Notes: a model not told the origin generated them from the sequence alone. Shown: positions 10,391 through 18,861, counted from the stretch's first letter. The stretch is 64,000 nt of DNA from an uncultured Paracoccaceae bacterium (GCA_905182165.1 CAJJAK010000001.1:62001-126000); one strand, 5' to 3'. Translations and numbers: made by a program.

Positions 10391-11974
10391 CTATTCTGGC
10401 AGCTTAAATATCTGACCCGGGTAAATCAAATCTGGGTCCCTAATTTGATCTTTATTAGCGTGATATATTCGAACGTATTGCATACCTAACCCATATGTTT
10501 TCTTCGCAACGGCCCATAAAGTATATCCTGGTTGAATTATAACTGTCGACAATCCAATCCCTACATTTGGGGAACTTTCTTTGTTATTATTATTTTGTAG
10601 TGCCGCCATTTTTTTTGCTACGTCTGAAGTTTCTTTTTGAAAAGGGGTTTCGGTTCTTGAGGTTACTACCCCATCAGAATCTAATTGGTCTATACGCAAA
10701 ATATATACACCTGCATCTATTTCCTCCAGATCCAAGCTCCAGGTGCCATCTGCTTTTATTGAGCTAGTTTTTATCGGTTTATTATCCACATATATGCGTA
10801 TGTGTTGGTCCTCTATGCCCCTTCCTGTCAATAGAACCTCGCCTTCTTCATCATAAGAAATAGCATCAATTATAACGTCCAGTACTTTAGGAGCATTACT
10901 TTGTAAGGCGGGTGAGATTACTCTTATTTCTTTTGAAGACACAATTGCTATTGAGACATCAGTGGTTTCAGAATCATCTGATAACTTAGAATCCAATTCA
11001 GATGATGAAGTCGAAGAAGTCGGCTTCAACTTTACTTCATCATTAGATGAACCACTACTTGCTGTAACAATTGCACTGTCGCTGGCACTGGCACTGGCGC
11101 TGTCACTAGCACTGGCGCTGTCACTAGCACTGGCGCTGTCACTAGCACTGGCGCTGTCACTAGCACTGGCGCTGTCACTAGCACTGCGCTGTCACTAGCA
11201 CTGGCGCTGTCACTAGCACTGGCGCTGTCACTAGCACTAGGCGCTGTCACTAGCACTGGCGCTGTCACTAGCACTGGCGCTGTCACTAGCACTGGCGCTG
11301 TCACTAGCACTGGCGCTGTCACTAGCACTGGCGCTGTCACTAGCACTGGCGCTGTCACTAGCACTGGCGCTGTCACTAGCACTGGCGCTGTCACTAGCAC
11401 TGGCGCTGTCACTAGCACTGGTAGTTGATGTTTCTTCTTGAATACCCGTTTTCAAAATAGGGGTAATTAAAACCGTTTCTTCAGAAGCAACCACTCTTCC
11501 GTCAGAATGTGTCGTTCTCAAGGTTAAGGAGCGTGGTGTTTTAGAAATACCAATGTCCAAGATAGTAGCAAAGTCACCGTTATTATCTGGAATTATTTTC
11601 GAAACAACCTTTCCATCAATTATGATATCCAAACTTTCTCCAGCTAAACCTTTTCCAACGATAGTAGCAGAACCTGATTGATCTATACTAAATAAATCAA
11701 ATTTAGCAGTCAGCATTATGTTTGGTTCAATATTTGCATTTTCAGACGGTTCATTCGTTTCAGCACTTTCAGACTCAAGTGACTTAGTAACTTCATCGCT
11801 ATCCTTTAATTCTTCTGTCTTAGGAATTTGAAGTTCAGTACTTTCAACAACATTATCAGACGTTATTTTAGAAGTAATAACCGGATCATTTTGATAAACT
11901 ATTACAGCTATCAAAATACCAACTATTAAAACCTCCATCGTTATATTTTCTGTAGAAATTAGCTTATTTTTCAC
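10391..11974 (-). CDS. LysM/Ig-like envelope protein with Ser-Ala-Asp repeat tract
   Basis: The GTG start at 11974 gives a short N-terminus and one hydrophobic anchor (MEVLIVGILIAVIVY), then an Ig-like/Big domain (FDLFSIDQSGSATIVGKGLAG), a long SASASD repeat tract encoded by 11097-11420, a second Ig-like domain (ISYDEEGEVLLTGRGIEDQ) and a C-terminal LysM (GYTLWAVAKKTYGLGMQYVRIYHAN ends in QIFKLPE), which should bind peptidoglycan. Proteins with anchor, Ig-like domains and C-terminal LysM are common in Rhodobacterales; the repeat insert is not a standard part. A one-base loss near 11187 and a one-base gain near 11239 cancel each other, but together create an in-frame TAG at 11237-11239. I treat the gene as one 527-residue protein. 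Function beyond cell-wall association is unknown. Confidence 0.75.
11097..11420 (-). repeat. 18-bp tandem repeat, 18 units, coding for SASASD
   Basis: The plus-strand unit is gcgctgtcactagcactg. Counting by eye gives 18 consecutive units, all identical except the sixth (17 bases, one g missing) and the eighth (19 bases, extra a); the total is exactly 324 bases. On the minus strand each unit encodes Ser-Ala-Ser-Ala-Ser-Asp. The unit is open in several frames (APVLVT in a second minus frame; LALALS on plus), which explains spurious reading frames here. The unit is markedly more GC-rich than its surroundings. Near-perfect identity points to recent slippage or unequal exchange, so copy number should vary between strains, and assembly of this tract may be inexact. 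Confidence 0.95.
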
Positions 11975-12130
11975 TATTTACTCAATCCATACGTCTATGT
12001 TTAACTAGTCTTAAGGACTCTAAGGCCCATTAAGACTTGTTTATTTTTCCAATTAACATCATCATAACATAATTAACAGAACTATGACAAACAAGAGTTA
12101 TGGATTATTTGCAATGAATTCTTTTAAATT

Positions 12131-12250
12131 TTCAATTGTATTTCTGGTTCACGTTATGGGAAAAATAAGGAGTTTAAAAAAGCAGCAGAAGAAACTGGTC
12201 AGATGTTAGCAAAACATACACGTAAAAATGCACCGCGAGGTATAATTATT
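12131..12250 (+). pseudogene. Possible C-terminal remnant of a flavodoxin-family NAD(P)H oxidoreductase
   Basis: In one plus frame, after an in-frame stop just upstream, the translation reads ISGSRYGKNKEFKKAAEETG followed by QMLAKHTRKNAPRG. This resembles the C-terminal end of flavodoxin-like NAD(P)H-dependent oxidoreductases, which often have a 'SGxRYG...F..AxEETG..LA' tail. No start codon and no N-terminal flavodoxin fold precede it, and the frame runs into a run of nine C at 12252-12260. It faces the truncated transporter fragment on the opposite strand, so two unrelated gene ends meet at the C run. The family assignment is tentative; the remainder of 11975-12198 shows nothing else I can identify. 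Confidence 0.3.
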
Positions 12251-12423
12251 ACCCCCCCCCTAAATACCAAAATGAATCCAATAAATACAGCTGTCCAAAT
12301 TGTACGATGTGACAGAACTTCTAACGGTGGTACCTGTGATATATAATTATAATAAAATGCAGAAAACCCCCAAATAACACAGGCTAAAAGCATAGCTAAA
12401 ACGCCAATAGTTTCACGCTTCAA
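12199..12423 (-). pseudogene. N-terminal fragment of an EamA/RarD-like transporter
   Basis: The first 55 residues (start ATG 12421-12423) read MKRETIGVLAMLLACVIWG, then a segment with PPLEVLSHRTIWT and the second helix FIGFILVF, the typical beginning of RarD-type drug/metabolite transporters: TM1, a conserved 'LSHRxxW' patch and TM2. The homology stops abruptly at the nine-base homopolymer at 12252-12260, after which the frame continues only as a short non-homologous tail. A full RarD has about 290-300 residues and ten helices, so more than four fifths is missing. Either a deletion joined this gene to a neighbour, or the assembly misjoined at the homopolymer. Immediately upstream lies the two-hairpin element, so the fragment may have been leader-regulated. 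Confidence 0.6.
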
Positions 12424-12436
12424 GTTATTTCCAATC

Positions 12437-12471
12437 TAAAAAATAAGCCCCGCTGAGGTTATCAACGGGGC
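12437..12471 (-). terminator. Intrinsic terminator (minus strand)
   Basis: On the minus strand, GCCCCG (12466-12471) and CGGGGC (12447-12452) form a six-pair GC stem with a 13-base loop, followed directly by TTATTTTTT (12438-12446). This fits a Rho-independent terminator ending transcription from sodB or ending the two-hairpin RNA. Its position 14 bases before the downstream ATG would also allow conditional termination. Confidence 0.7.
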
Positions 12472-12522
12472 CTTTATGCCATGTGACCTAGACCTTAAAA
12501 AGCCTAGTCCTCCCGTCACATT
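12437..12522 (-). ncRNA. GC-rich two-hairpin element (leader or small RNA candidate)
   Basis: Read on the minus strand, the first hairpin has perfect 7-base arms ATGTGAC/GTCACAT (12515-12521 with 12481-12487) with inner CTAG/CTAG pairing and contains GGGAGGA; the second hairpin follows after GGCATAAAG. The element is clearly more GC-rich than its AT-rich surroundings, which argues for a structured RNA. It lies about 80 bases downstream of the sodB stop and 14 bases upstream of the RarD-like start, so it may be the sodB 3' UTR or a small RNA cut from it, a free small RNA, or a regulated leader of the transporter. I do not recognise it as any named riboswitch class. Confidence 0.4.
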
Positions 12523-12600
12523 GCTATATTTATTTGAGGTTACAATGCAATTTTCTGTAATAGAGTCAATAAAATATTTATTTTACCAATTATTTATCTA

Positions 12601-13209
12601 TCAAGATTTTGATAATCGCTCAGCCACATTCTCCCAATTTACTAGATTTTCCAAGAAATTTGCTATGTAAACAGGGCGCTTATTTCTAAAATCAATATAA
12701 TAAGAATGTTCCCAAACATCACAACCTAACAATGTTTTTTGACCAAAACATAAAGGGTTTACACCATTTTCAGTTTTTGTAATTTTTAAGCTTCCATCAT
12801 TATCTTTAACTAACCAGCACCAACCAGAGCCAAACTGGCCTACACCTGCTGCACCAAATTCTGATTTGAATGTTTCAACCGAACCAAAACTTTCAATTAT
12901 TTCTGCTTCCAATTCACTTGGTATAGCTCGCCCTTCTGGCCCCATCATTTCCCAAAATTGATTGTGATTCCAAAGCTGAGATATATTGTTAAATATTCCA
13001 GATTGGGCCACACTAGATGAGTTGTATGTTCCAACTGTGATCTCTTCTAATGTTTTATTTTCCCATTCTGTACCAGCTATAAGTTTGTTGCCATTATCCA
13101 CATACGCTTTATGGTGTAAGTCATGATGAAACTCTAAAGTTTCTTTACTCATCCCCAAATCAGACAGTGCGTCGTGCTGATAAGGTAGTTCTGGAAGATT
13201 AAATGCCAT
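12601..13209 (-). CDS. sodB: Superoxide dismutase, Fe/Mn family
   Basis: This 202-residue cytoplasmic enzyme dismutates superoxide to oxygen and hydrogen peroxide. The metal ligands are visible: His in LEFHHDLHHKAYVDN, His in LWNHNQFW, and Asp and His in DVWEHSYYIDF. The residues GAAGVGQFGSGWCWLV and the overall pattern fit the iron-type or cambialistic alphaproteobacterial enzymes; metal choice cannot be settled by eye. The gene is intact and starts MAFNLPELPYQ, the standard N-terminus. It is transcribed alone; the GC-rich terminator element lies downstream. The copper chaperone gene upstream is on the same strand but 107 bases away, so they may be separately expressed. Confidence 0.95.
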   Translation of the reverse strand: MAFNLPELPYQHDALSDLGMSKETLEFHHDLHHKAYVDNGNKLIAGTEWENKTLEEITVGTYNSSSVAQSGIFNNISQLWNHNQFWEMMGPEGRAIPSELEAEIIESFGSVETFKSEFGAAGVGQFGSGWCWLVKDNDGSLKITKTENGVNPLCFGQKTLLGCDVWEHSYYIDFRNKRPVYIANFLENLVNWENVAERLSKS

Positions 13210-13316
13210 TTTTATTATCCTTTTTAACTATAACTCGAGTTTCAATTACTTAATTACTTTATACATTAAAAATTTTTATTCTGAAAGGTTCTTTACCTCT
13301 TATTATACCAAAAATA

Positions 13317-13793
13317 TTAATAGTCACCCCCATTGTCTTCAGAGTTATGTTCCATTTTAACCTTTTTCTGTCCAGTGCCATGATATGGCACTTGAATCTC
13401 AATAATCCCAGCATTTTTAAATTTTACGATCAAAGAAAATAATTCATTTACTTTTAAAACTTTACTGATGCCCATCAACATAACATGACTTCCACCTCGC
13501 TCTAATTTAGTATGACTTTTAGCACCTATTTTAAATCCTTCATGAACGTGAACCATCTTCATTATATCACCTTCTATCTTGTGAGTATGAAGTTGAGACA
13601 TTTCTGATATATCTGTAACTACCGATAACAATTGATCATCATAATTACCATTATTATCAATTGTCATAAAAATTGCACCAGATTTAGCCATTGGTGTGCT
13701 GGTTATCGCAAATGCATTCTTAACCAAAATATCAGCTTTAATGGGCAGCGCAAAAATTAAAATAAAATTCAAAGTGAGAATAAAAATCTTCAT
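13317..13793 (-). CDS. Periplasmic copper chaperone PCu(A)C
   Basis: The 158-residue precursor has a signal peptide (IFILTLNFILIFALPIKA) and the Cu(I)-binding set of the PCu(A)C family: MSQLHTH followed by IMKM, then GGSHVMLMG, i.e. the H(M)x10Mx21HxM arrangement. These periplasmic proteins deliver copper to cytochrome oxidase or other cuproenzymes. Here it is divergent from sqr and mtoX. Methanethiol oxidase is reported to be a copper-dependent periplasmic enzyme, so this chaperone may serve it; this is inference from position. The C-terminal tail (VKMEHNSEDNGGDY) is acidic. The gene is intact. Confidence 0.88.
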   Translation of the reverse strand: MKIFILTLNFILIFALPIKADILVKNAFAITSTPMAKSGAIFMTIDNNGNYDDQLLSVVTDISEMSQLHTHKIEGDIMKMVHVHEGFKIGAKSHTKLERGGSHVMLMGISKVLKVNELFSLIVKFKNAGIIEIQVPYHGTGQKKVKMEHNSEDNGGDY

Positions 13794-13805
13794 TTGGTTT
13801 TTCCT

Positions 13806-13914
13806 TTGCAGAAGTTTGACTTAACAACTTTACTTCAGATGTTTAACTTGATTACCTCTACATAAAGCTATCACAATAAAAACTTAAAATTGACCTTGCA
13901 GAAGCTAGACTTCA
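13806..13914. promoter_or_regulatory. Two near-identical 20-base boxes in the divergent promoter
   Basis: Between the copper chaperone and sqr, TTGCAGAAGTTTGACTTAAC (13806-13825) recurs as CTTGCAGAAGCTAGACTTCA (13895-13914), 89 bases apart in the same orientation. The second has a short dyad GAAG-N5-CTTC. Repeated boxes flanking a divergent promoter suggest binding sites for a regulator acting on both directions, for instance a sulfide- or metal-responsive repressor. No regulator gene is adjacent, and the boxes do not match a motif I can name. Confidence 0.35.
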
Positions 13915-14011
13915 TATTCACAGACAAACTGACGTAACGTTCTCACGAGTTTCATTGACAACTCATATTAATATATCTGAACATTTGATGATACATAGTG
14001 GAGAAGTAGTA

Positions 14012-15233
14012 ATGGATAGTACAAATCAGATTTTAATAGTGGGTGGTGGTGCCGGTGGCATTGCAACAGCCACAAGTCTTCTAAAAAGAAACCGGTCGTT
14101 AGAGATAACTATCATTGAACCATCCGATGATCATTACTATCAACCTGGTTGGACAATGGTTGGCGCAGGTATCTTTAATAAAGAAGAAACCCGACGCGAT
14201 ACGATCTCTGTATGGCCATCGGGAGTTAAACGGATTAAAGGATCTGTGACTAAATTTGAACCAGAGCAAAACTTAGTTACATTGTCGGATGGCTCGTCTC
14301 TCAAATACAAAATTCTTTTGGTCGCGTGTGGTTTAAAACTAGATTGGGAAGCAATAGAAGGGCTAACTGAAACCCTTGGACAGAATGGAGTAACTTCAAA
14401 TTATCGCTATGATCTCGCCCCTTATACTTGGAAACTTGTCCAAGAGATGAAGGGGAAAGAAGCTATTTTTACCCAACCAGCAATGCCAATAAAGTGTGCA
14501 GGAGCACCACAAAAAGCAATGTACTTATCTTGTGACCATTGGTTGAAAAATAGCCAACTGAACAAAATGAACATTTCTTTTTGCAATGCAGGTCCCGTAC
14601 TTTTTGGGTGTGCACCCTACGTTCCACCACTTATGGAATATGTAAAAAAATATAAAATTAACTCTAAGAATATCTTGGGACACTCGGAAGATAGATGGTA
14701 CGAATAAGACAGCTTGGTTTAAAGTAAACAAGGAAGGGTCCGAGGCGGAAGTTATAGAGAAAAAGTTTGACATGATACACGTCTGCCCACCACAATGTGC
14801 CCCTGACTTTATAAAATCAAGTCCAATTTCGAATGAAGGTGGCTGGGTAGATGTGGACCAAGCCACACTTCAACACACAAAATTTCCAAATATTTTTGGG
14901 ATTGGAGATGTTACATCAACTCCAAATGCTAAAACTGCAGCAGCAGTCCGAAAACAAGCACCAATAGTTGCATCAAATATTATGGCAGTTATTGCTGGAG
15001 ACAATCCAAAACCTGAATATGATGGTTATGGTTCTTGTCCACTTACTGTTGAGAAAGGAAAGATAATTCTTGCTGAATTTGGTTATGGGGGGAAAGTGAT
15101 GCCTACTTTTCCTTGGGACTCAACGAAACCACGCCGGCTAGCATGGATTTTAAAAAAATCAATATTACCAGCTGTGTATTGGAATGTAATGCTTAAAGGC
15201 CGAGAATGGCTAACAAAACCTATTAAAACATAA
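14012..15233 (+). CDS. sqr: Sulfide:quinone oxidoreductase, one frameshift
   Basis: SQR is a membrane-associated flavoprotein that oxidises sulfide and passes electrons to quinone. The FAD-binding start ILIVGGGAGGIATATSLL is followed by YYQPGWTMVGAG, the hallmark of type II SQR, and later by IKCAGAPQKAMYLSCDHW with a redox Cys and by the second FAD motif NIFGIGDVTSTPNAKTAAAV. A one-base frameshift near 14700 separates HSEDRWYE from TAWFKV; the restored length is about 407 residues, normal for the family. I start at ATG 14012, preceded by GGAGAAG, rather than at an upstream in-frame ATG. It is followed 93 bases later by methanethiol oxidase; removing the sulfide that enzyme releases is the obvious role. 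Confidence 0.88.
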
Positions 15234-15326
15234 TAAAAAAATTAAATTAAATACCAAAGAAACCGGCCCACAATTAATTGGTCGAAATATGTTAACAATA
15301 ATAAAATTAATTAATGGAGGATATTT

Positions 15327-16727
15327 ATGAATTTAAGACCAGACCCAACCTTTCACGCCACTGCTGAATTGGCTATGAAAGCACCCGCTGAGAAACTAGC
15401 ATTTACCCTGATGCTCAGCCCAGATGGGACAAAACCTGATGGGTTAGCAGTTATTGATGTTGATCCAAAGTCAAAAACTTACAGTAAGATATTACATAGC
15501 TTATTTATGCCAAATTTAGGTGATGAATTCCATCATTTTGGTTGGAATGCTTGTTCATCTTCATTATCACCTCTTACTGGCCATGCATTTCTGGAGCGCC
15601 GATATTTAATAATTCCAGGAATAAAATCATCACGTATTTACATTATCGATGTAAAAGAACCACTAAAAGCCAAAATTCATAAAATCATTGAAGCTGATGA
15701 AATTATGGCTAAAACTGGTTACTCTCGTCCACACACTATCCACTGTGGCCCTGAAGGTATTTATGTTTCGACGCTAGGTGGCGGTGGAAAAGATGGAACC
15801 GATGGTCCTCCAGGAATATTTATAATGGATTGTGAAACTTTTGATATTCTTGGTCGATACGAAATGGACCGAGGTGCACAGGAAAAAGGGTACGATTTTT
15901 GGTGGAATTTACCACGTAATTATATGGTTAGCTCTGAATGGGGTTTACCTCCTCAATATGAGAACGGTATTGTTGCTGAAGATCTTTTAAGCAATAAGTA
16001 TGGTCACTCTATTCACTTTTGGGACCTTCGGGCAAGGAAAAATGTCCAAACAATAGATCTTGGTGCAAATCATCAAATGGCATTAGAAATTCGCCCAGCC
16101 CATGACCCAGTCAAAGAATATGGCTTTTGCGGTGTGGTTGTAGACACCTCAAATCTTGAAGGCGCTGTATTTACTTGGTGGCGAAAAGAAGATGGAACTT
16201 TTGAAGCTAAGAAAACTATCACAATACCACCCGTAGCTGCAGATCCTGATGATTTACCAGAGCTATTAAAAGGTTTTTCAGCTGTTCCACCATTGGTCAC
16301 TGATATTGACCTTAGCTTAGACGATAAATATCTCTATGTCGCTTGCTGGGGAACTGGGGAAATGCATCAGTATGATGTAAGTGATCCAATGAATCCAGTC
16401 TTCAACGGTAAAGTTGAAATTGGAGGCATAGTAACTAAAACCAAAGATAAAAATGGAAAAGAATTTGGTTATGGGCCACAAATGCTAGAAGTTAGTCGTG
16501 ATGGTAAACGGGTATATTGGACAAACTCTTTGTATTCCAGCTGGGACGACCAGTTTTATCCTGGCGAACGTGGCGGAGCAATGGTTATGGCTGATGTAGC
16601 CGAAAATGGAGATTTCTCATTAAATAAAGACTTTTGGGTTGAATTTCCAGAAGGCTATCGCTCACATCAAATTAGACTTGAAGGTGGCGATTGCTCAACT
16701 GACAGTTTCTGTTACCCTTCAGTATAA
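15327..16727 (+). CDS. mtoX: Methanethiol oxidase (SBP56 / selenium-binding protein family)
   Basis: The 466-residue protein matches the SBP56 family throughout: DPTFHATAELAM, GDEFHHFGWNACSS, RPHTIHCGPEGIYVSTLGG, FWWNLPRNYMVSSEWGLP, GHSIHFWDLRARK, ACWGTGEMHQYDVS and EGGDCSTDSFCYPSV at the end. Bacterial members oxidise methanethiol with oxygen to formaldehyde, hydrogen sulfide and hydrogen peroxide, a step in DMSP-derived sulfur use by marine bacteria. Conserved His and Cys residues of the metal site are present. A strong ribosome-binding site GGAGG lies 6 bases before the ATG. The gene is intact, sits between sqr and a membrane protein gene that starts 4 bases after its stop codon, and faces away from a copper chaperone. 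Unlike many bacterial homologues I see no obvious export signal at the start as annotated. Confidence 0.9.
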   Translation: MNLRPDPTFHATAELAMKAPAEKLAFTLMLSPDGTKPDGLAVIDVDPKSKTYSKILHSLFMPNLGDEFHHFGWNACSSSLSPLTGHAFLERRYLIIPGIKSSRIYIIDVKEPLKAKIHKIIEADEIMAKTGYSRPHTIHCGPEGIYVSTLGGGGKDGTDGPPGIFIMDCETFDILGRYEMDRGAQEKGYDFWWNLPRNYMVSSEWGLPPQYENGIVAEDLLSNKYGHSIHFWDLRARKNVQTIDLGANHQMALEIRPAHDPVKEYGFCGVVVDTSNLEGAVFTWWRKEDGTFEAKKTITIPPVAADPDDLPELLKGFSAVPPLVTDIDLSLDDKYLYVACWGTGEMHQYDVSDPMNPVFNGKVEIGGIVTKTKDKNGKEFGYGPQMLEVSRDGKRVYWTNSLYSSWDDQFYPGERGGAMVMADVAENGDFSLNKDFWVEFPEGYRSHQIRLEGGDCSTDSFCYPSV

Positions 16728-16730
16728 TAA

Positions 16731-17396
16731 ATGGAAAATTTGAATAGTTTGGCGGCCCTTTGGGGGGCCGTCATTTTTTCTGGCATTTATCATGGTTTCA
16801 ATCCTGCAATGGGTTGGCCTCTTGCAGTATCTGCTGCACTTTTTGAAGGAAAAAAATCTGCCTTATTTAAGGCAATAATTGCACTAAGTATTGGCCACCT
16901 ACTATCAATGCTAATAATTTTACTGCCATTTTCCATCTTAACCTCTTTTATTGTTTGGGAGAGTGAAATTCGAATGTTCGCTGGCGCATTGGTTGTCTCA
17001 CTTGGGGTTTACCTTTTAATAAATAACAGACATCCTAAGTTTTTAGCACGGATACCCCCATCAAAGCTTGCCTTATGGTCTTTCTTGGCAGCGTTGGCTC
17101 ACGGAGCTGGATTAATGTTAGTCCCAATATTTCTTGGACTTTGCGCACCAGAGGATTTTGATTCTGGTCATGAAGCAGCAAGACAATTGATGGGAAGTAA
17201 AATAGGGACAGCGCTACTTGTTGCGATGGTACATACTTTAGCTATGTCTTTAATTGGTGCTGGTTTAGCTACATTAGTATACTTTTGGCTGGGTTTAAAA
17301 TTTATATCAAAAACTTGGTTTAATCTAGATGCTGTATGGGCAGTTAGTCTCATACTTGTAGGAGCCATTGGCTTCTTTACAGCATTTAATACCTAA
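16731..17396 (+). CDS. Six-helix membrane protein coupled to mtoX, function unknown
   Basis: The 221-residue product has about six transmembrane helices. Histidines sit inside or at the edge of helices: IYHGFNPAMGW in TM1, IGHLLSM in TM2, LAHGAGLML in TM4 and MVHTLAMSL in TM5. This layout recalls NicO/UreH-like and related metal or small-molecule permeases, but I cannot place it firmly in a family. The stop of mtoX is followed after three bases by this ATG, so the two are almost certainly co-transcribed. Roles that fit are copper supply for methanethiol oxidase, or export of a toxic product. It is intact. The downstream rpmB gene is convergent. Confidence 0.7.
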   Translation: MENLNSLAALWGAVIFSGIYHGFNPAMGWPLAVSAALFEGKKSALFKAIIALSIGHLLSMLIILLPFSILTSFIVWESEIRMFAGALVVSLGVYLLINNRHPKFLARIPPSKLALWSFLAALAHGAGLMLVPIFLGLCAPEDFDSGHEAARQLMGSKIGTALLVAMVHTLAMSLIGAGLATLVYFWLGLKFISKTWFNLDAVWAVSLILVGAIGFFTAFNT

Positions 17397-17480
17397 ATGC
17401 TGTACTTTTGATTACTATTGATTTGTATAATAAAAATTTAAATACCAGTAATAGGGACAAAAAATAACATACTGTAAATT

Positions 17481-17768
17481 TTAAATAGCTATCTGAGCTT
17501 TTGCAATTTCACGTTTTACTTTTAGGGCTTTTTCGGATAATTCGTCATCCTTCGCCTTTGCCATAAATCCATCTAAACCACCCCTGTGATCCACAGTTCT
17601 AAGAGCTGCAGCAGATACACGAAACTTAAACGAGCGGTCCAGTATGTCAGACAAAATCGTTACATCATTCAAATTTGGTAAAAAACGGCGTTTAGTTCTA
17701 TTTTTTGCATGGCTCACATTATTACCAACCATTACACCTTTTCCTGTTAGTTCACAGCGACGCGACAT
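17481..17768 (-). CDS. rpmB: 50S ribosomal protein L28
   Basis: L28 begins [20 protein letters not shown], the standard N-terminus, and continues with [12 protein letters not shown] and [14 protein letters not shown], typical of the roughly 95-residue alphaproteobacterial form. A longer reading frame extends ten codons upstream, but the family start is the ATG at 17766-17768. The gene is intact and monocistronic: meaB lies 100 bases upstream on the same strand, and the mtoX operon ends convergent downstream. Confidence 0.95.
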   Translation of the reverse strand: MSRRCELTGKGVMVGNNVSHAKNRTKRRFLPNLNDVTILSDILDRSFKFRVSAAALRTVDHRGGLDGFMAKAKDDELSEKALKVKREIAKAQIAI

Positions 17769-17868
17769 AGCATTTGTCCTTAACATAATTTCAACCAATT
17801 AAAATTATCATTTTCTAGATGAGGTAAAAGGTCTTCAAACTTGAATCGTCAAGAGATTCATATCGTTC

Positions 17869-18859
17869 TTAGGAGTTATTTTTAATAATAGTCTTTAAAA
17901 TAGTATCTGCTGCTCTGTCTGGCGTGATTTCTCCGTCTAAGACAGCATTGCCCAGTCTTTTTCTTAAAACCATAATTTCACTATCAGCTTCAAAATTTTC
18001 GAGTATTCTGTTTTTCAACTCGGAATTAAACCAATTAAGTGATTGATACTTTCTATTTTCAGCCCATAAGCCATTTTGGTGTCTCCATTCATTTAATTTT
18101 TTAACTTCATCCCAGGCATTAACCAAACCTAATGATTGCAAGGCTGACAAAGCCATAACTTTTGGAAAACCTTCTGGATCAATTTTTCGTTTTCGCAGTA
18201 ACCTCAAGGCGCCAGCGTAGTCAGCACATGTTCTCATTGCGGTTGCTTCAAGGTCTCCATCTGCTTTATTTACCAAAACTAAATCTGCAATTTCCATAAT
18301 ACCCCTTTTTACTCCTTGGAGCTATTAAACAAGTTCAGAAAGCTATCAAAAGTAAAAATATATCTGTCATTTCTGAAACCATAACTTCTGATTGCCCAAC
18401 CCCAACAGTTTCAACAATAATTATATCAAATTGTGCGGCTTCACACAGCGCAATAGCTTCTCTAGTACGAAGAGCAACGCCCCCTTGTAAATCACCACTA
18501 GGTGATGGACGTATAAATGCTTTTGGCTCTCTCGATAACAACTCCATTCGAGTCTTATCGCCAAGTATAGAGCCTCCAGACCTTCTAGAAGTTGGATCAA
18601 CAGCCAAAATGGCCACTTTCATACCTTGATTGATTAACATCATTCCAAAGCTTTCAATAAAGGTCGATTTTCCAACCCCAGGAGTTCCCGTTAAACCTAT
18701 ACGTATTGATTTTTTTGTATTATTTGGGAGAGTATCCATTAAAGATAAAGCTTCTTCTCGATGATCAGCGCGGGTACTTTCAACTAAAGTTATTGCTCTC
18801 GCTAAAGCACGTCTATTACCTGCCTTAATTTCTTCTCTAAGTTTACCTACTTCTCTCAA
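17869..18859 (-). CDS. meaB: MeaB/ArgK GTPase, chaperone of methylmalonyl-CoA mutase, frameshifted
   Basis: MeaB is a SIMIBI G3E GTPase that protects and loads B12-dependent methylmalonyl-CoA mutase. The N-terminal half has the P-loop [43 protein letters not shown] and ETVGVGQSE. After LLLIA the expected 'PGGGDELQG' is replaced by bases that include stop codons in every restored reading, and the protein resumes as [20 protein letters not shown]. The C-terminal part ([16 protein letters not shown]) is normal. The start is TTG 18857-18859 with GGGAG 8 bases upstream. The damaged patch at about 18305-18345 is more than a one-base slip, so either local sequence is bad or the gene is inactive. The mutase genes are not in the window. 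Confidence 0.85.
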
Positions 18860-18861
18860 AC

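Noticed and set aside
10962..11418. Open frames of LALALS (plus) and APVLVT (minus) repeats
   Set aside because: They are alternative readings of the 18-bp tandem repeat; only the SASASD frame connects with conserved domains on both sides.
11097..11420. Possible CRISPR array
   Set aside because: Units are directly abutting with no spacers, and no cas genes are present.
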